Assembly: GCF_029392015.1 (NCBI RefSeq)
Contig: NZ_CP113925.1
Coordinates: 1,116,001-1,180,000, forward strand
Source of the DNA: Bifidobacterium sp. ESL0728
Lineage (GTDB): Bacteria; Actinomycetota; Actinomycetes; Actinomycetales; Bifidobacteriaceae
DNA: 64,000 bases
Direction of reading: 5' to 3'
The notes under the pieces are model-generated. The model was given only the letters and a program-made list of their open reading frames with translations. It searched no databases and was not told the origin of the DNA. A program made the translations under genes and the position numbers. Below are positions 53,846 through 62,162 of this stretch, in pieces (the stretch's first letter is position 1; each line of letters begins with the position of its first letter).

Positions 53846-55069
53846 ATGGCCGAAAAAGAAGTGAATATTCCAGTAGCGGATCCCAATGATCCCTATGCGA
53901 TGCCGGCAGCTATGCCGTCCAGCGCCGACAACGAGCGTCGCTCGTTTGAGGTCGAGGACTTCAAGATGCCGACGCGTAAGCAGGAAGATTGGCGTTATAC
54001 GCCGCTTGAGCGTATCGAGGAGTTCTTCAACGTCTTCACCCCCAGCGGCGAGACCAAGGTGAGCGTAAGCAATATCGACGGAACGCCGATTGACGAAACG
54101 AAAGTTACCAAATCGGTTATCAACCGGGATGAAGCGCCTTCTGGCAGCATCATGAAGCCGAATGACCGCGTTTCGGCCGTCGAATGGAACAGCGGCAGCA
54201 AAACCGTCGTCGTCTCCATTTCCGGCGAACTTGACCAGCCGGTACTGGTTGATGTCGAAGGACATGGCACCGATCTCGATTCCCTGCATCTCGTGCTCAA
54301 GGTCGCTGACCGCACGCATGGCGACATTGTCGTGCGTCATCAGGGCTTGGCACGTCTCGCCGAAGGTGTCGAAATCATCACCGGCAAGGACTCGCACGTT
54401 TCCACGACCTTCGTGCAGGAATGGGACAAGGGCTCCAAACATGTGGGCAACCAGCGCATCCACGTTGGTGACAATGCTTCACTGCGCCATGCTGTGGTCA
54501 CCCTCGGCGGCGACGTCGTTCGTCTGCGCATGGATCAGGAATTCGGTGGTCCTCAAGGTGACCTCAACATGCTCGGCATCTATTTCGCCGAGGCAGGCCA
54601 GCACTTGGAACATCGTACGATGGTGGTTCACAACTATCCTGAGTGCAAGTCCCGCGTGGTCTACAAGGGAGCGCTTGACGGCAAGAACGCACATTCGACA
54701 TGGGTCGGCAACGCGCTGATTCAGCCGCAGGCGCCAAACACCGACTCCTACGAGCTCAACCGCAACCTCGTGCTGACTCCCGGCCCTGTGGCCGATTCCG
54801 AGCCGAACCTCGAAATCGAGAACGGTAACATCATCGGCGCCGGCCACGCCAGCTCAGTCGGCCATTTTGACGACGAAGAGCTCTTCTACCTGCAGTCGCG
54901 CGGTATCACGGAATCCGAAGCGCGCAAGCTCGTGGTTCGTGGTTTCTTCGCCGACCTGATCGAACAAATCGGTGTGCCCAGCATCGCCGAACACCTTATG
55001 AATGTCATTGACCGAAGGCTCGCTCGCGGCGAAAGCGCCGACATGCAAGCGGTATTGGAGGATAAGTAA
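53846..55069 (+). CDS. sufD: Fe-S cluster assembly protein SufD
   Basis: SufB paralogue that forms the SufBCD complex. The 407-residue protein has a variable N-terminal half (FKMPTRKQEDWRYTPLERIEEFF, in short RKQEDWRYTPLERIEE) and a beta-helix with HVGNQRIHVGDNASLRHAVVTLGG (in short RIHVGDNASLRHAVVTLGG), LGIYFAEAGQHLEHRTMVVHN and the end EELFYLQSRGITESEARKLVVRGFF (in short ELFYLQSRGITESEA), which carries a conserved SR-G motif. The stop overlaps the sufC start by one base. Confidence 0.95.
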   Translation: MAEKEVNIPVADPNDPYAMPAAMPSSADNERRSFEVEDFKMPTRKQEDWRYTPLERIEEFFNVFTPSGETKVSVSNIDGTPIDETKVTKSVINRDEAPSGSIMKPNDRVSAVEWNSGSKTVVVSISGELDQPVLVDVEGHGTDLDSLHLVLKVADRTHGDIVVRHQGLARLAEGVEIITGKDSHVSTTFVQEWDKGSKHVGNQRIHVGDNASLRHAVVTLGGDVVRLRMDQEFGGPQGDLNMLGIYFAEAGQHLEHRTMVVHNYPECKSRVVYKGALDGKNAHSTWVGNALIQPQAPNTDSYELNRNLVLTPGPVADSEPNLEIENGNIIGAGHASSVGHFDDEELFYLQSRGITESEARKLVVRGFFADLIEQIGVPSIAEHLMNVIDRRLARGESADMQAVLEDK

Positions 55070-55845
55070 TGTCAACATTGGAAATCAAGGATCTCTACGC
55101 ATCGGTGGAGACCAAGGAAGGCCGCAAGCAGATTCTCAAAGGCGCGACCCTGACAGTCAATTCCGGCGAGACGCACGCCATCATGGGCCCCAACGGCTCC
55201 GGCAAATCCACGCTGGCCTATACGCTGGCCGGCCACCCGAAGTACTTCGTCGACTCCGGCGAGGCCCTGCTCGACGGCAAGGACCTACTGAAAATGACTG
55301 CGGACGAGCGCGCGAAGGCTGGTCTGTTCCTCGCCATGCAGTATCCGGTTGAGGTGCCGGGCGTCTCGATGACCAACTTCCTTCGCACCGCCAAGACCGA
55401 GGTCGATGGCAAGGCTCCGGCCATTCGCACCTGGACCAAGGAACTGCAGGACGCGATGAAGAACCTTCGCATGGACAAGAAGTTCGCTTCCCGTTCCGTC
55501 AACGAAGGTTTCTCCGGCGGCGAGAAGAAGCGTGCCGAAGTGCTCCAGCTCGAACTCTTGAAGCCCAAGTTCGCCATCATGGACGAGACAGATTCCGGAC
55601 TTGACGTCGATGCGCTGCGCATCGTCTCCGAAGGCGTTAACCGCGCCAAGGAGAACACCGGACTCGGGATTATGCTCATTACGCATTACACTCGAATTCT
55701 TAAGTATATTAAACCGGATATTGTGCATGTGTTTGCGGGCGGCAAGTTCGTCAAGACTGGCGGGCCCGAGCTTGCCGATGAACTCGAAGAGACTGGATAT
55801 GATCAGTATCTGCCTGAAGGGTCTACGGAATCGGCTTTAGCCTGA
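55069..55845 (+). CDS. sufC: Fe-S cluster assembly ATPase SufC
   Basis: Cytosolic ABC-type ATPase of the SufBCD complex. The 258-residue protein has Walker A GPNGSGKST, Q-loop MQYPVEVPGVSMTNFL, signature FSGGEKKRAEVLQL, Walker B FAIMDETDSGLDVDAL and switch His LITHYTRILKYI, all typical of SufC. Overlaps sufD by one base (TAATG). It is followed not by sufS at once, but by 464 bp containing two palindromic repeats. Confidence 0.97.
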   Translation: MSTLEIKDLYASVETKEGRKQILKGATLTVNSGETHAIMGPNGSGKSTLAYTLAGHPKYFVDSGEALLDGKDLLKMTADERAKAGLFLAMQYPVEVPGVSMTNFLRTAKTEVDGKAPAIRTWTKELQDAMKNLRMDKKFASRSVNEGFSGGEKKRAEVLQLELLKPKFAIMDETDSGLDVDALRIVSEGVNRAKENTGLGIMLITHYTRILKYIKPDIVHVFAGGKFVKTGGPELADELEETGYDQYLPEGSTESALA

Positions 55846-55910
55846 TTTAGTTTCTTTTTGATTAATCGCTTTTAGCAGTTTTTGGTTTAGCTTACTTTTA
55901 GCGGTTGGTC

Positions 55911-55999
55911 GCGGATTGGGAAAGAATATCTTGTTTCGGAACCCTCAAGGCCGGTAGGCCAAGCTTTACTCCTCAACAAGATATCCTTTCCCAATCCGT
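55911..55999. repeat. long palindromic repeat, copy D (inverted orientation)
   Basis: 89 bp between sufC and sufS. Arms 55911-55935 and 55975-55999 pair over about 24 bp with one G·U. Its core is the reverse complement of that in copies A and E (GGCCGGTAGGCCAAGCTT). The inner arm is CTTGTT/AACAAG in place of the GCGATGCT/AGCATTGT of copy A, so the inner arms also covary. Confidence 0.85.
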
Positions 56000-56180
56000 T
56001 TATGTTGCGTTAGTTTGACAGGTTATTTTTTAGGGCTTTGGATGATTTTGACACATCGAGTGTCAAAATCAGCAGGCTTCGCCTGGATTAGTTCCAGCTT
56101 AGTTTTGTAACTTTTTTAGTTACGGAATACTTCTGCTTAGTTAGCCTTTATTGACTAATGTTGAGTTGGATACGTAATGA

Positions 56181-56267
56181 GTGGGGGAGCGGGATATGCG
56201 ATGCTCTGGCATAAAGCTTGGCCTACCGGCCTGGAGGGTGCCTGAGCATTGTATATCCCACTCCCAC
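56181..56267. repeat. long palindromic repeat, copy E
   Basis: 87 bp ending 42 bp before sufS. Outer arms are GTGGGGGAGCGGGATAT and ATATCCCACTCCCAC (paired with a small bulge). The core AAAGCTTGGCCTACCGGCC is identical to copy A. It lies in the 5' region of the sufS transcript. Confidence 0.8.
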
Positions 56268-56309
56268 ACGGGAGTTGGCGCTTTAAAATTTGAATGAGGA
56301 TGAGAGGCA

Positions 56310-57584
56310 ATGATGGTGGATTTTTTGGAGTTGCGGGAACAGTTTCCTATTTTGGGGCAGGAGATCCATGGGCATCCGCTGGTGTACTTCGACTCGGCGG
56401 CGACCGCGCAGAAGCCGCAGCGTGTGATTGATGCCGAGAGCAAATTCTACGAGACCATCAATGCCGGAGTACATCGGGGGGCGCATGAACTCGCGGCGCG
56501 TAGCACTGTTGCCTTTGAAGAGGCTCGGGCGAAGGTCGCCAAGTTGGTTGGAGCCAATGCTGAGGAGGGTCAGGAAGAGATTGTCGTCACGGCTGGCGCA
56601 ACTGCTGGGCTGAACCTGCTGGCCACTGCTTTTGGCAACGCCTCGCTCGGGCGCGGTGGGGATGCAGCGAAGCGATTTGCGCTTAAGCCGGGGGATGAGA
56701 TCGTCGTTTCCAAGGCTGAGCATCATTCGGTGCTGCTGCCGTTCCAGGAGTTGGCCTATCGTACTGGTGCCACCTTGAAGTGGTTCGACTTGACCGATGA
56801 CGGACGGATTCGTTCGGATACCGCCGACGAAGTCATCACCAATCGCACGAAGATCGTCGCCATTACACATATCAGCAACGTCACTGGGGCCATCACTGAT
56901 ATTGCCCCTATCGTCAAACGTGCGCACGAAGTGGGTGCCATCTTTATTCTTGATGCCTGCCAGTCCGTGCCGCATCTCAAACTCGATTTCCACAAGATGG
57001 ACGTCGATTTCGCTGCGTGGAGCGCCCACAAGATGTATGGGCCCACCGGTGTCGGATTCCTGTATGGCAAGCGTGAGCTGCTGGAAGCCCTGCCGCCGGC
57101 CAGCTTCGGCGGGTCGATGGTTGAACTTGCGTGGATGGACAAGCCGGCACAATATATGGAGCCGCCGGCCCGTTTTGAGGCTGGAACCCAGCCTGTTGCC
57201 CAGGTCGTGGCCGCAGGTGTGGCCGCCGACTGGATGCGGGAGATCGGCATGGAGAACGTCGAAGCCCATGAAAAAGCCATCACGGCAGAACTGCTGAAGC
57301 TGAATGATGTTCCCGGTTTCCGTGTGCTTGGGCCGGTGGAAAATAAGGATCGCATCGGCACGGTGTCGTTTGACGTCGAAGGAGTCCACCCGCACGATGT
57401 CGGCCAGTTCTTCGATGCCCAGGGCATCGCCGTGCGTGTAGGCCATCATTGCGCCCAGCCTGTTCATCGGCATTTTGGCCTGTTCGCCTCGTCCCGTGCT
57501 TCGACCGGCGTGTACAATACCGTCGAGGAAGCCAAACAGGTAGTCGAAACGGCCGGCAAGGTCCGTCCGTTCTTTGAGGTGTGA
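56310..57584 (+). CDS. sufS: SufS-type cysteine desulfurase
   Basis: PLP enzyme that takes sulfur from cysteine for Fe-S clusters. The 424-residue group II desulfurase has VYFDSAATAQKPQRVIDAE, GVHRGAHELAARST, the PLP Asp/Gln region FILDACQSVPH, the Schiff-base Lys in FAAWSAHKMYGPTGVGFLYG and the catalytic Cys at about residue 381 in VGHHCAQPVH. Two adjacent ATG codons follow GAGAGG. It is 464 bp after sufC, behind two palindromic repeats, and overlaps the sufU region by a few bases, so sufS-sufU may be a separate transcription unit. Confidence 0.96.
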   Translation: MMVDFLELREQFPILGQEIHGHPLVYFDSAATAQKPQRVIDAESKFYETINAGVHRGAHELAARSTVAFEEARAKVAKLVGANAEEGQEEIVVTAGATAGLNLLATAFGNASLGRGGDAAKRFALKPGDEIVVSKAEHHSVLLPFQELAYRTGATLKWFDLTDDGRIRSDTADEVITNRTKIVAITHISNVTGAITDIAPIVKRAHEVGAIFILDACQSVPHLKLDFHKMDVDFAAWSAHKMYGPTGVGFLYGKRELLEALPPASFGGSMVELAWMDKPAQYMEPPARFEAGTQPVAQVVAAGVAADWMREIGMENVEAHEKAITAELLKLNDVPGFRVLGPVENKDRIGTVSFDVEGVHPHDVGQFFDAQGIAVRVGHHCAQPVHRHFGLFASSRASTGVYNTVEEAKQVVETAGKVRPFFEV

Positions 57585-57586
57585 GC

Positions 57587-58144
57587 ATGAGTGATTTTTC
57601 TATGAGCGATGACGATCTTGAGCAGATGTATCAGGAAGTCATCCTGGACGCATCGAAACATCCGCACGGCAAGGAGCATTTCGCCGCAGACGTGACGAAG
57701 GAACCAAACGGCGCGAACGAGACCGGCGAAACGACGGTGCGTGCCAGCCACGAATACTGCACGCCGGGGGAGTCGCACCAGTTCAACCCGACCTGCGGTG
57801 ATCAGGTGACTGTACACGTCGAGGTTTCGGAGTCGGAACCGCACAAGATCGAACGCCTTGTGTGGGACGGCAGTGGTTGTTCCATCTCCACGGCCAGCCT
57901 GTCGATGATGGTCGATCTGGTCGACGGCAAGACGGTGGACGAGGCCATGCAGCTTGAAGGCGTGTTTCAGAAGCTCATGAAGTCGCGTGGAGCCGGGCTC
58001 GACAGCGACGCTGACGAAGAGGCGTTGGGCGATGCCGTGGTGTTCCAAGGCGTCTCGAAATACCCGATGCGTATCAAATGCGCGCTGCTCGGCTGGGCCG
58101 GACTTAAGGATTCGCTGGCCAAGGCGTTGGCGGCGGATAAGTAA
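57587..58144 (+). CDS. sufU: SufU-type sulfurtransferase / Fe-S assembly protein
   Basis: In Gram-positives zinc-bound SufU takes persulfide sulfur from SufS and passes it to SufB. The 185-residue protein has the three zinc-ligand cysteines in FNPTCGDQV, DGSGCSISTAS and MRIKCALLGW, and MYQEVILDASKHPHG near the start. ATG at 57587 has GAGG 7 nt upstream and lies 2 nt after the sufS stop. Residues 25-55 are a hydrophilic insertion. Intact. Confidence 0.94.
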   Translation: MSDFSMSDDDLEQMYQEVILDASKHPHGKEHFAADVTKEPNGANETGETTVRASHEYCTPGESHQFNPTCGDQVTVHVEVSESEPHKIERLVWDGSGCSISTASLSMMVDLVDGKTVDEAMQLEGVFQKLMKSRGAGLDSDADEEALGDAVVFQGVSKYPMRIKCALLGWAGLKDSLAKALAADK

Positions 58145-58152
58145 CAGAATAT

Positions 58153-58178
58153 CGTTGTCGATAATTTATCTGACAACG
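58153..58178 (+). terminator. hairpin between sufU and sufT
   Basis: CGTTGTCGATAA (58153-58164) pairs with the arm ending at 58178, leaving one unpaired T on each side of a short stem break. No long T run follows; it may be a weak terminator or a processing site. Confidence 0.45.
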
Positions 58179-58340
58179 TAACGTGATGATAAGCGGCATT
58201 GAAAGACAACGCAAAGTCAAACGACATACATATCCGTGTGTAAACACGAGCGCAATGTAACGTGATTACGCTATACGCTTGTGTCAATGCATTTAGTACA
58301 TGACATAATAGTTGGTGGTTTCACCACAGCAGGAGGCAAT

Positions 58341-58916
58341 ATGGAAAGCCAAGACAATCTCGTCCCGACACCGCAATCCTCGATTCTCGATTCGGCAACC
58401 AAGGCGCTTGGCAGCGAAGAGAAGGCCGAGGCGGCCGTTGCCAATCCGCATGCGGTGAGTTCGCTTGATAAGTTTGATAAGCCGGATAAAACAGATACCG
58501 CAAAAACTGCTGCTTCTGGCGAGACCGCCGGCAACACCGTCAAGGACGAGGAAACCGGCATTCCGCTGACTTCGTTCAACGATATTGGCCGTGCCACGGC
58601 CGCCGACGTGCGTGAGGCGCTGCATCAGGTCATCGACCCTGAACTCGGCATCGACGTCATCGACCTCGGCTTGGTTTATGGCATTGAAATCGATGAAAAA
58701 GGCCGCGCCATCATCACGATGACCTTGACCACACCTGCGTGCCCGTTGACCGACTTGCTTGAGGACGAATGCGCCTCGACTTTGGCCGGATTGGTCGAGG
58801 AATTCCGCATTGATTGGACGTGGCAGCCGCGCTGGACGCTCGATATGATCCGTCCGGAAGGCCGCGAACAGCTGGAAGCCATCGGCTTCAACTTCGACAA
58901 CATGCCGAAATACTGA
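58341..58916 (+). CDS. sufT: SufT-like metal-sulfur cluster assembly factor (DUF59/MIP18)
   Basis: This 191-residue protein has a disordered N-terminus (1-85) and a DUF59 domain: VREALHQVIDPELGIDVIDLGLVYGIEID and the conserved Cys in TLTTPACPLTDLLEDECA. Such proteins assist Fe-S cluster maturation of client proteins. ATG at 58341 has AGGAGG 5 nt upstream, which excludes the longer start at 58281. Its position behind sufU is the common actinobacterial suf order. Confidence 0.9.
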   Translation: MESQDNLVPTPQSSILDSATKALGSEEKAEAAVANPHAVSSLDKFDKPDKTDTAKTAASGETAGNTVKDEETGIPLTSFNDIGRATAADVREALHQVIDPELGIDVIDLGLVYGIEIDEKGRAIITMTLTTPACPLTDLLEDECASTLAGLVEEFRIDWTWQPRWTLDMIRPEGREQLEAIGFNFDNMPKY

Positions 58917-58956
58917 CAGGAATCCTGCTGGTTCATAGCAGTCAGGACGTTGACCC

Positions 58957-59129
58957 CAGTGGCCGTTTTCTTGCTTTTATGGTTGCAAATGTAAGAGACC
59001 GGTCACTGAGTCATTTTTAATGGGCTTTTTCTTGCATCTTTTAGCGGTAGTGCAAGAAACTGACCTCTGAGATGTCGTCAGTGGTCGTTTTCTTGCTTAT
59101 GCTGGGTGCCGTGCGAGAAAGGGGCCATT
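58957..59129. repeat. three tandem degenerate hairpin units
   Basis: Left arms TGGCCGTTTTCTTGC, GGGCTTTTTCTTGC and TGGTCGTTTTCTTGC recur at about 58960, 59022 and 59082 (about 61 bp apart). Each is followed by an imperfectly complementary right arm: 58991-59008, 59051-59065 and 59111-59129. The array fills the gap between sufT and the convergent glgC. Confidence 0.7.
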
Positions 59130-59161
59130 AAAACAACTGTGAAGTGTGCGCTATTAAACAG

Positions 59162-60403
59162 TCAATCCTTGATAACTGTTCGTTTCGGCACGATAGTGAT
59201 GCCGTCTTTGACGGTGAATCCGCGGGCTCGATCATGTTCAAGGTCGATGCCGACGGTTGCGTTCTCCTCCAGAATGACGTTTTTATCGAGAATGGCCTTG
59301 CAGACTCGTGCGCGACGCCCGACGATGACCCCGTCGAAGAGGATGGAATCGACAACCTGCGACCATGAATTGACGCGGACATTCGGTGAAAGCACCGAAT
59401 GCTGCACGTCGCCGCCAGATACGATGACGCTCGGGGAGATGATGGATTCGGTTGCCCGTCCGATGCGGTTGGTCTCGGAACGTACGAACTTGGCCGGAGG
59501 CAGGTTGCCGGAAAGAGTATAAATCGGCCAATCCTGGTTGTACAGATTGAACGGGGGATTGTACTCGATTAGATCCATGTGGGCCTCATAGAACTGCTTG
59601 ATCGTACCTACGTCGCGCCAATAGGCGCGGTCGTAATCGGTGGCTCCGGGAATCTCGTTCTCGCTGAAATCGTAGACACCGGCCTCGTGACGTTCTGAGA
59701 AGTAGGGAGCGATGTCGCCGCCCATATCGTGCTTGGTGTCCTCGGCCTTTTCGTCACGGGCCAAGGCATCGAAGAGCGCGTCGGTGTTGGCGATATAGTT
59801 GCCCATGGAAGCGAGAATCTGGTCAGGATGGCCGGGCATGCCTTCGGTGGTTTCCGGCTTTTCCTTGAACCCACGAATCATATGAGGATGATCGGGGTCG
59901 ACGTCGATGACACCGAACTGGTTGGATGCCTCGATTGGTTGTCGGATGCCGGCGACGGTGAATTCCGCTCCGGATTCGATATGTTGTTTCAGCATCTGGC
60001 CAAAGTCCATGCGATAGACGTGATCCGCCCCGACGATGACCACATAATCCGGCTGCTCGTCTTCAATAATGTTGATGGTCTGGTAAACAGCGTCTGCAGA
60101 ACCCAGATACCAATGCTTGCCTAGCCGTTGCTGCGCCGGGACGGGGGAGACGTACGCGTCGAGCAGTGGGGAGAAGCGCCAGACCTTGGAGATATGACGG
60201 TCCAGCGAATGCGATTTGTATTGCGTCAATACGACAATTTGCGAATAACCGGAATTGACCAGATTGCTCAGCGGAAAATCGATGAGACGATAGACGCCCC
60301 CGAAGGGAACCGCAGGCTTGGCACGGTCTCGCGTCAACGGCATCAGACGTGTACCTTCGCCGCCGGCCAGTACGATAGCCAGTACTTTAGGACTCTTCGC
60401 CAT
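59162..60403 (-). CDS. glgC: glucose-1-phosphate adenylyltransferase
   Basis: Makes ADP-glucose for glycogen. The 413-residue protein has the nucleotidyltransferase start [40 protein letters not shown] (in short [20 protein letters not shown]), [36 protein letters not shown] and a C-terminal left-handed beta-helix. The ATG at 60403 has GGGGG 6 nt upstream. Convergent with sufT over the tandem hairpins. Confidence 0.97.
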   Translation of the reverse strand: MAKSPKVLAIVLAGGEGTRLMPLTRDRAKPAVPFGGVYRLIDFPLSNLVNSGYSQIVVLTQYKSHSLDRHISKVWRFSPLLDAYVSPVPAQQRLGKHWYLGSADAVYQTINIIEDEQPDYVVIVGADHVYRMDFGQMLKQHIESGAEFTVAGIRQPIEASNQFGVIDVDPDHPHMIRGFKEKPETTEGMPGHPDQILASMGNYIANTDALFDALARDEKAEDTKHDMGGDIAPYFSERHEAGVYDFSENEIPGATDYDRAYWRDVGTIKQFYEAHMDLIEYNPPFNLYNQDWPIYTLSGNLPPAKFVRSETNRIGRATESIISPSVIVSGGDVQHSVLSPNVRVNSWSQVVDSILFDGVIVGRRARVCKAILDKNVILEENATVGIDLEHDRARGFTVKDGITIVPKRTVIKD

Positions 60404-60593
60404 TTCATACCCCCTGATTGCCGCTTCCTGCCGGCCATTTCCGATTTCCGACCCAAGTTACAGATGCAATATGAATCGTTCTCACGATACCTGCAAAGCC
60501 GCGAGAAGTTCATCTTTGCACACGACCATTTCTGTTCAATACTGTATCGGATTGAGGCGACGCGAAACGCCCGAGAGACCGCTGGGCGTCTAA

Positions 60594-61688
60594 TTAATTC
60601 TTGACGCGGGTTTCATAGAAGGCGACAGCACTGGAAGCTGCCACGTTAAGGCTGTCAACGCCGTTGCTCATGGGGATTTTGACGGTGAGATCGGTGTTGG
60701 CGATGGTACGATGTGATAGCCCGTCGCCTTCCGTACCGAAGACCAGTGCGAGCTTATCGATATGGTCGGTTTCATTCGGGGAATTGTCGAGTCTTCTCGT
60801 CAGTTCATCCAGACTGATGGAATCGTCGGTCAAGGCCATGGCCACGGTGGTGAAGCCGAGATCGTTCAGTTCTCTGAGCCCCTGAACCGGCCAGTATTTC
60901 CGGTCTTCCTCTTTGGTGTGACGGTTACGAGAAGTGGAATTAAAGTTTGGCCGGAGCTTGCTTTTAACATTCCGATTGTCTATTTCTACATTGTTTTTCA
61001 ACGAACCATTTTCGCCGTCAGCGGCTACGTCAACATCATTGGTTTCAACATAATCAGACGTGGTTATCGCGCGATTTTGCAAAGCCTTGTAATTCTTCGT
61101 GTCGCTATTTTCGTCATCGCTTTCCAATGTTTCGGCGTCGATACGCGTCCACGGTACTTGAAAAACGGTGCCCATTGAAACTCGTGCCGCACGACGGTAA
61201 AGCGGATCGCCACAGGAAGGCGTGACCAACACGGCATCCACATCAAGTGCGGCCGCCGAACGCATAATTGCACCGACGTTGGTGTGGTCGACGATATTTT
61301 CCATGACGGCAATCCGCCGTGCATCCTTGCAAAGTTCTCTCACGGTCGGCAGTTTCCAGCGACGCATCGCGGCCAAAGCCCCGCGATGCAGTCGATAACC
61401 GGTCAGTTTCTTGAGCTGTTCAGGCGATGCTACATAAACCGGAATATCTTTGCCCCAGCGCCTGTCAATGCGTTCGAACATATCCGCCATCCCGGCAAGC
61501 CAAGGTTCCTCGACGAGCAATGAGACAGGTTCTCGCCCTGCAGCCAGCGCCCGATCGATGACTTTGGGAGATTCGGCGATGAAAATGCCCTTTTCGGGTT
61601 CGAGTCGGTTGCGCAGTTGCGCTTCGGTAAGGCTTACATACGCGGCCACCCGTTCGTCGTCGACCGACTCAATATTGATGATCCGCAT
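60594..61688 (-). CDS. TrmH/SpoU family RNA methyltransferase
   Basis: This 364-residue AdoMet-dependent 2'-O-methyltransferase has an N-terminal substrate-binding domain (EKGIFIAESPKVIDRAL) and SPOUT motifs VMENIVDHTNVGAIMRSAAALDVDAVLV (in short DHTNVGAIMRSAAAL), LVFGTEGDGLSHRTI and IPMSNGVDSLNVAASSAVAFYE. A polar, Asn/Asp/Lys-rich insertion of about 80 residues (about 195-275) splits the catalytic domain. AAAGGA precedes the start. The target nucleotide (rRNA or tRNA) cannot be told. Confidence 0.9.
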   Translation of the reverse strand: MRIINIESVDDERVAAYVSLTEAQLRNRLEPEKGIFIAESPKVIDRALAAGREPVSLLVEEPWLAGMADMFERIDRRWGKDIPVYVASPEQLKKLTGYRLHRGALAAMRRWKLPTVRELCKDARRIAVMENIVDHTNVGAIMRSAAALDVDAVLVTPSCGDPLYRRAARVSMGTVFQVPWTRIDAETLESDDENSDTKNYKALQNRAITTSDYVETNDVDVAADGENGSLKNNVEIDNRNVKSKLRPNFNSTSRNRHTKEEDRKYWPVQGLRELNDLGFTTVAMALTDDSISLDELTRRLDNSPNETDHIDKLALVFGTEGDGLSHRTIANTDLTVKIPMSNGVDSLNVAASSAVAFYETRVKN

Positions 61689-61799
61689 GCTCTATAGTCC
61701 TTTTGATAACGAAACCGCTATAAAAACCGTGTCCCTCTTGTGCTTTCCGTGCTCAAATTGGGCTAAAGCCAGAAGCCAAAAGTGGCCAGATACACTGAA

Positions 61800-61820
61800 A
61801 CCCCTTGATTTCCAAGGGGT
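61800..61820 (-). terminator. terminator downstream of tRNA-Leu
   Basis: An 8-bp stem (61800-61807 with 61813-61820); on the minus strand TTTC follows. It lies 20 nt past the tRNA 3' end. Confidence 0.75.
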
Positions 61821-61839
61821 CTCTGGTTTTTAGTTTTCG

Positions 61840-61928
61840 TGCCCAGGACGGGAGTTGAACCCGTACTCCTGTAAAATTATAGGAACTAGCACCTCAAGCT
61901 AGCGCGTCTACCATTCCGCCACCTGGGC
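61840..61928 (-). tRNA. tRNA-Leu (anticodon GAG)
   Basis: Read on the minus strand, an 89-nt class II tRNA: acceptor GCCCAGG/CCTGGGC, D-arm GCGGAATGGTAGACGC, anticodon arm CTAGC-TTGAGGT-GCTAG with anticodon GAG, a long variable arm (TTCCTATAATTTTACAGGAG), and T-arm ACGGGTTCAACTCCCGT. The CCA end is not encoded. Confidence 0.96.
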
Positions 61929-62162
61929 AGGTGTCGTTCAAGCAACAGATAGAACTATACACCATTCCGCCGCCGTTTGGCAGGCCGGTGTGTCGAAAGG
62001 CTTTATTTGATTGGTAAAATCCATTTTCCGTTCCCGCTGCTTGGCCGCGAATACGGTTACCAAAGTTCGAATGATGAGTCCACATCATTGACCGAATATT
62101 CTTAAGGGACACACGATAGAATAGGGCCTTGTTCGTTGGATATACCGGAAATTGGGGACGTT

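Noticed and set aside
52256..54463. Long minus-strand open frame (735 codons) across sufB and sufD
   Set aside because: Antisense shadow of two well-recognised suf genes; the composition is Arg/Asp/Val/His-rich, as expected for a complement frame.
57441..57520. Apparent loss of the SufS catalytic Cys (FASSRAS where E. coli SufS has AMCRAS)
   Set aside because: The catalytic Cys of group II desulfurases is the one in GHHCA-P, by counting back from the C-terminus of E. coli SufS; that Cys is present here. The second position is not the nucleophile.
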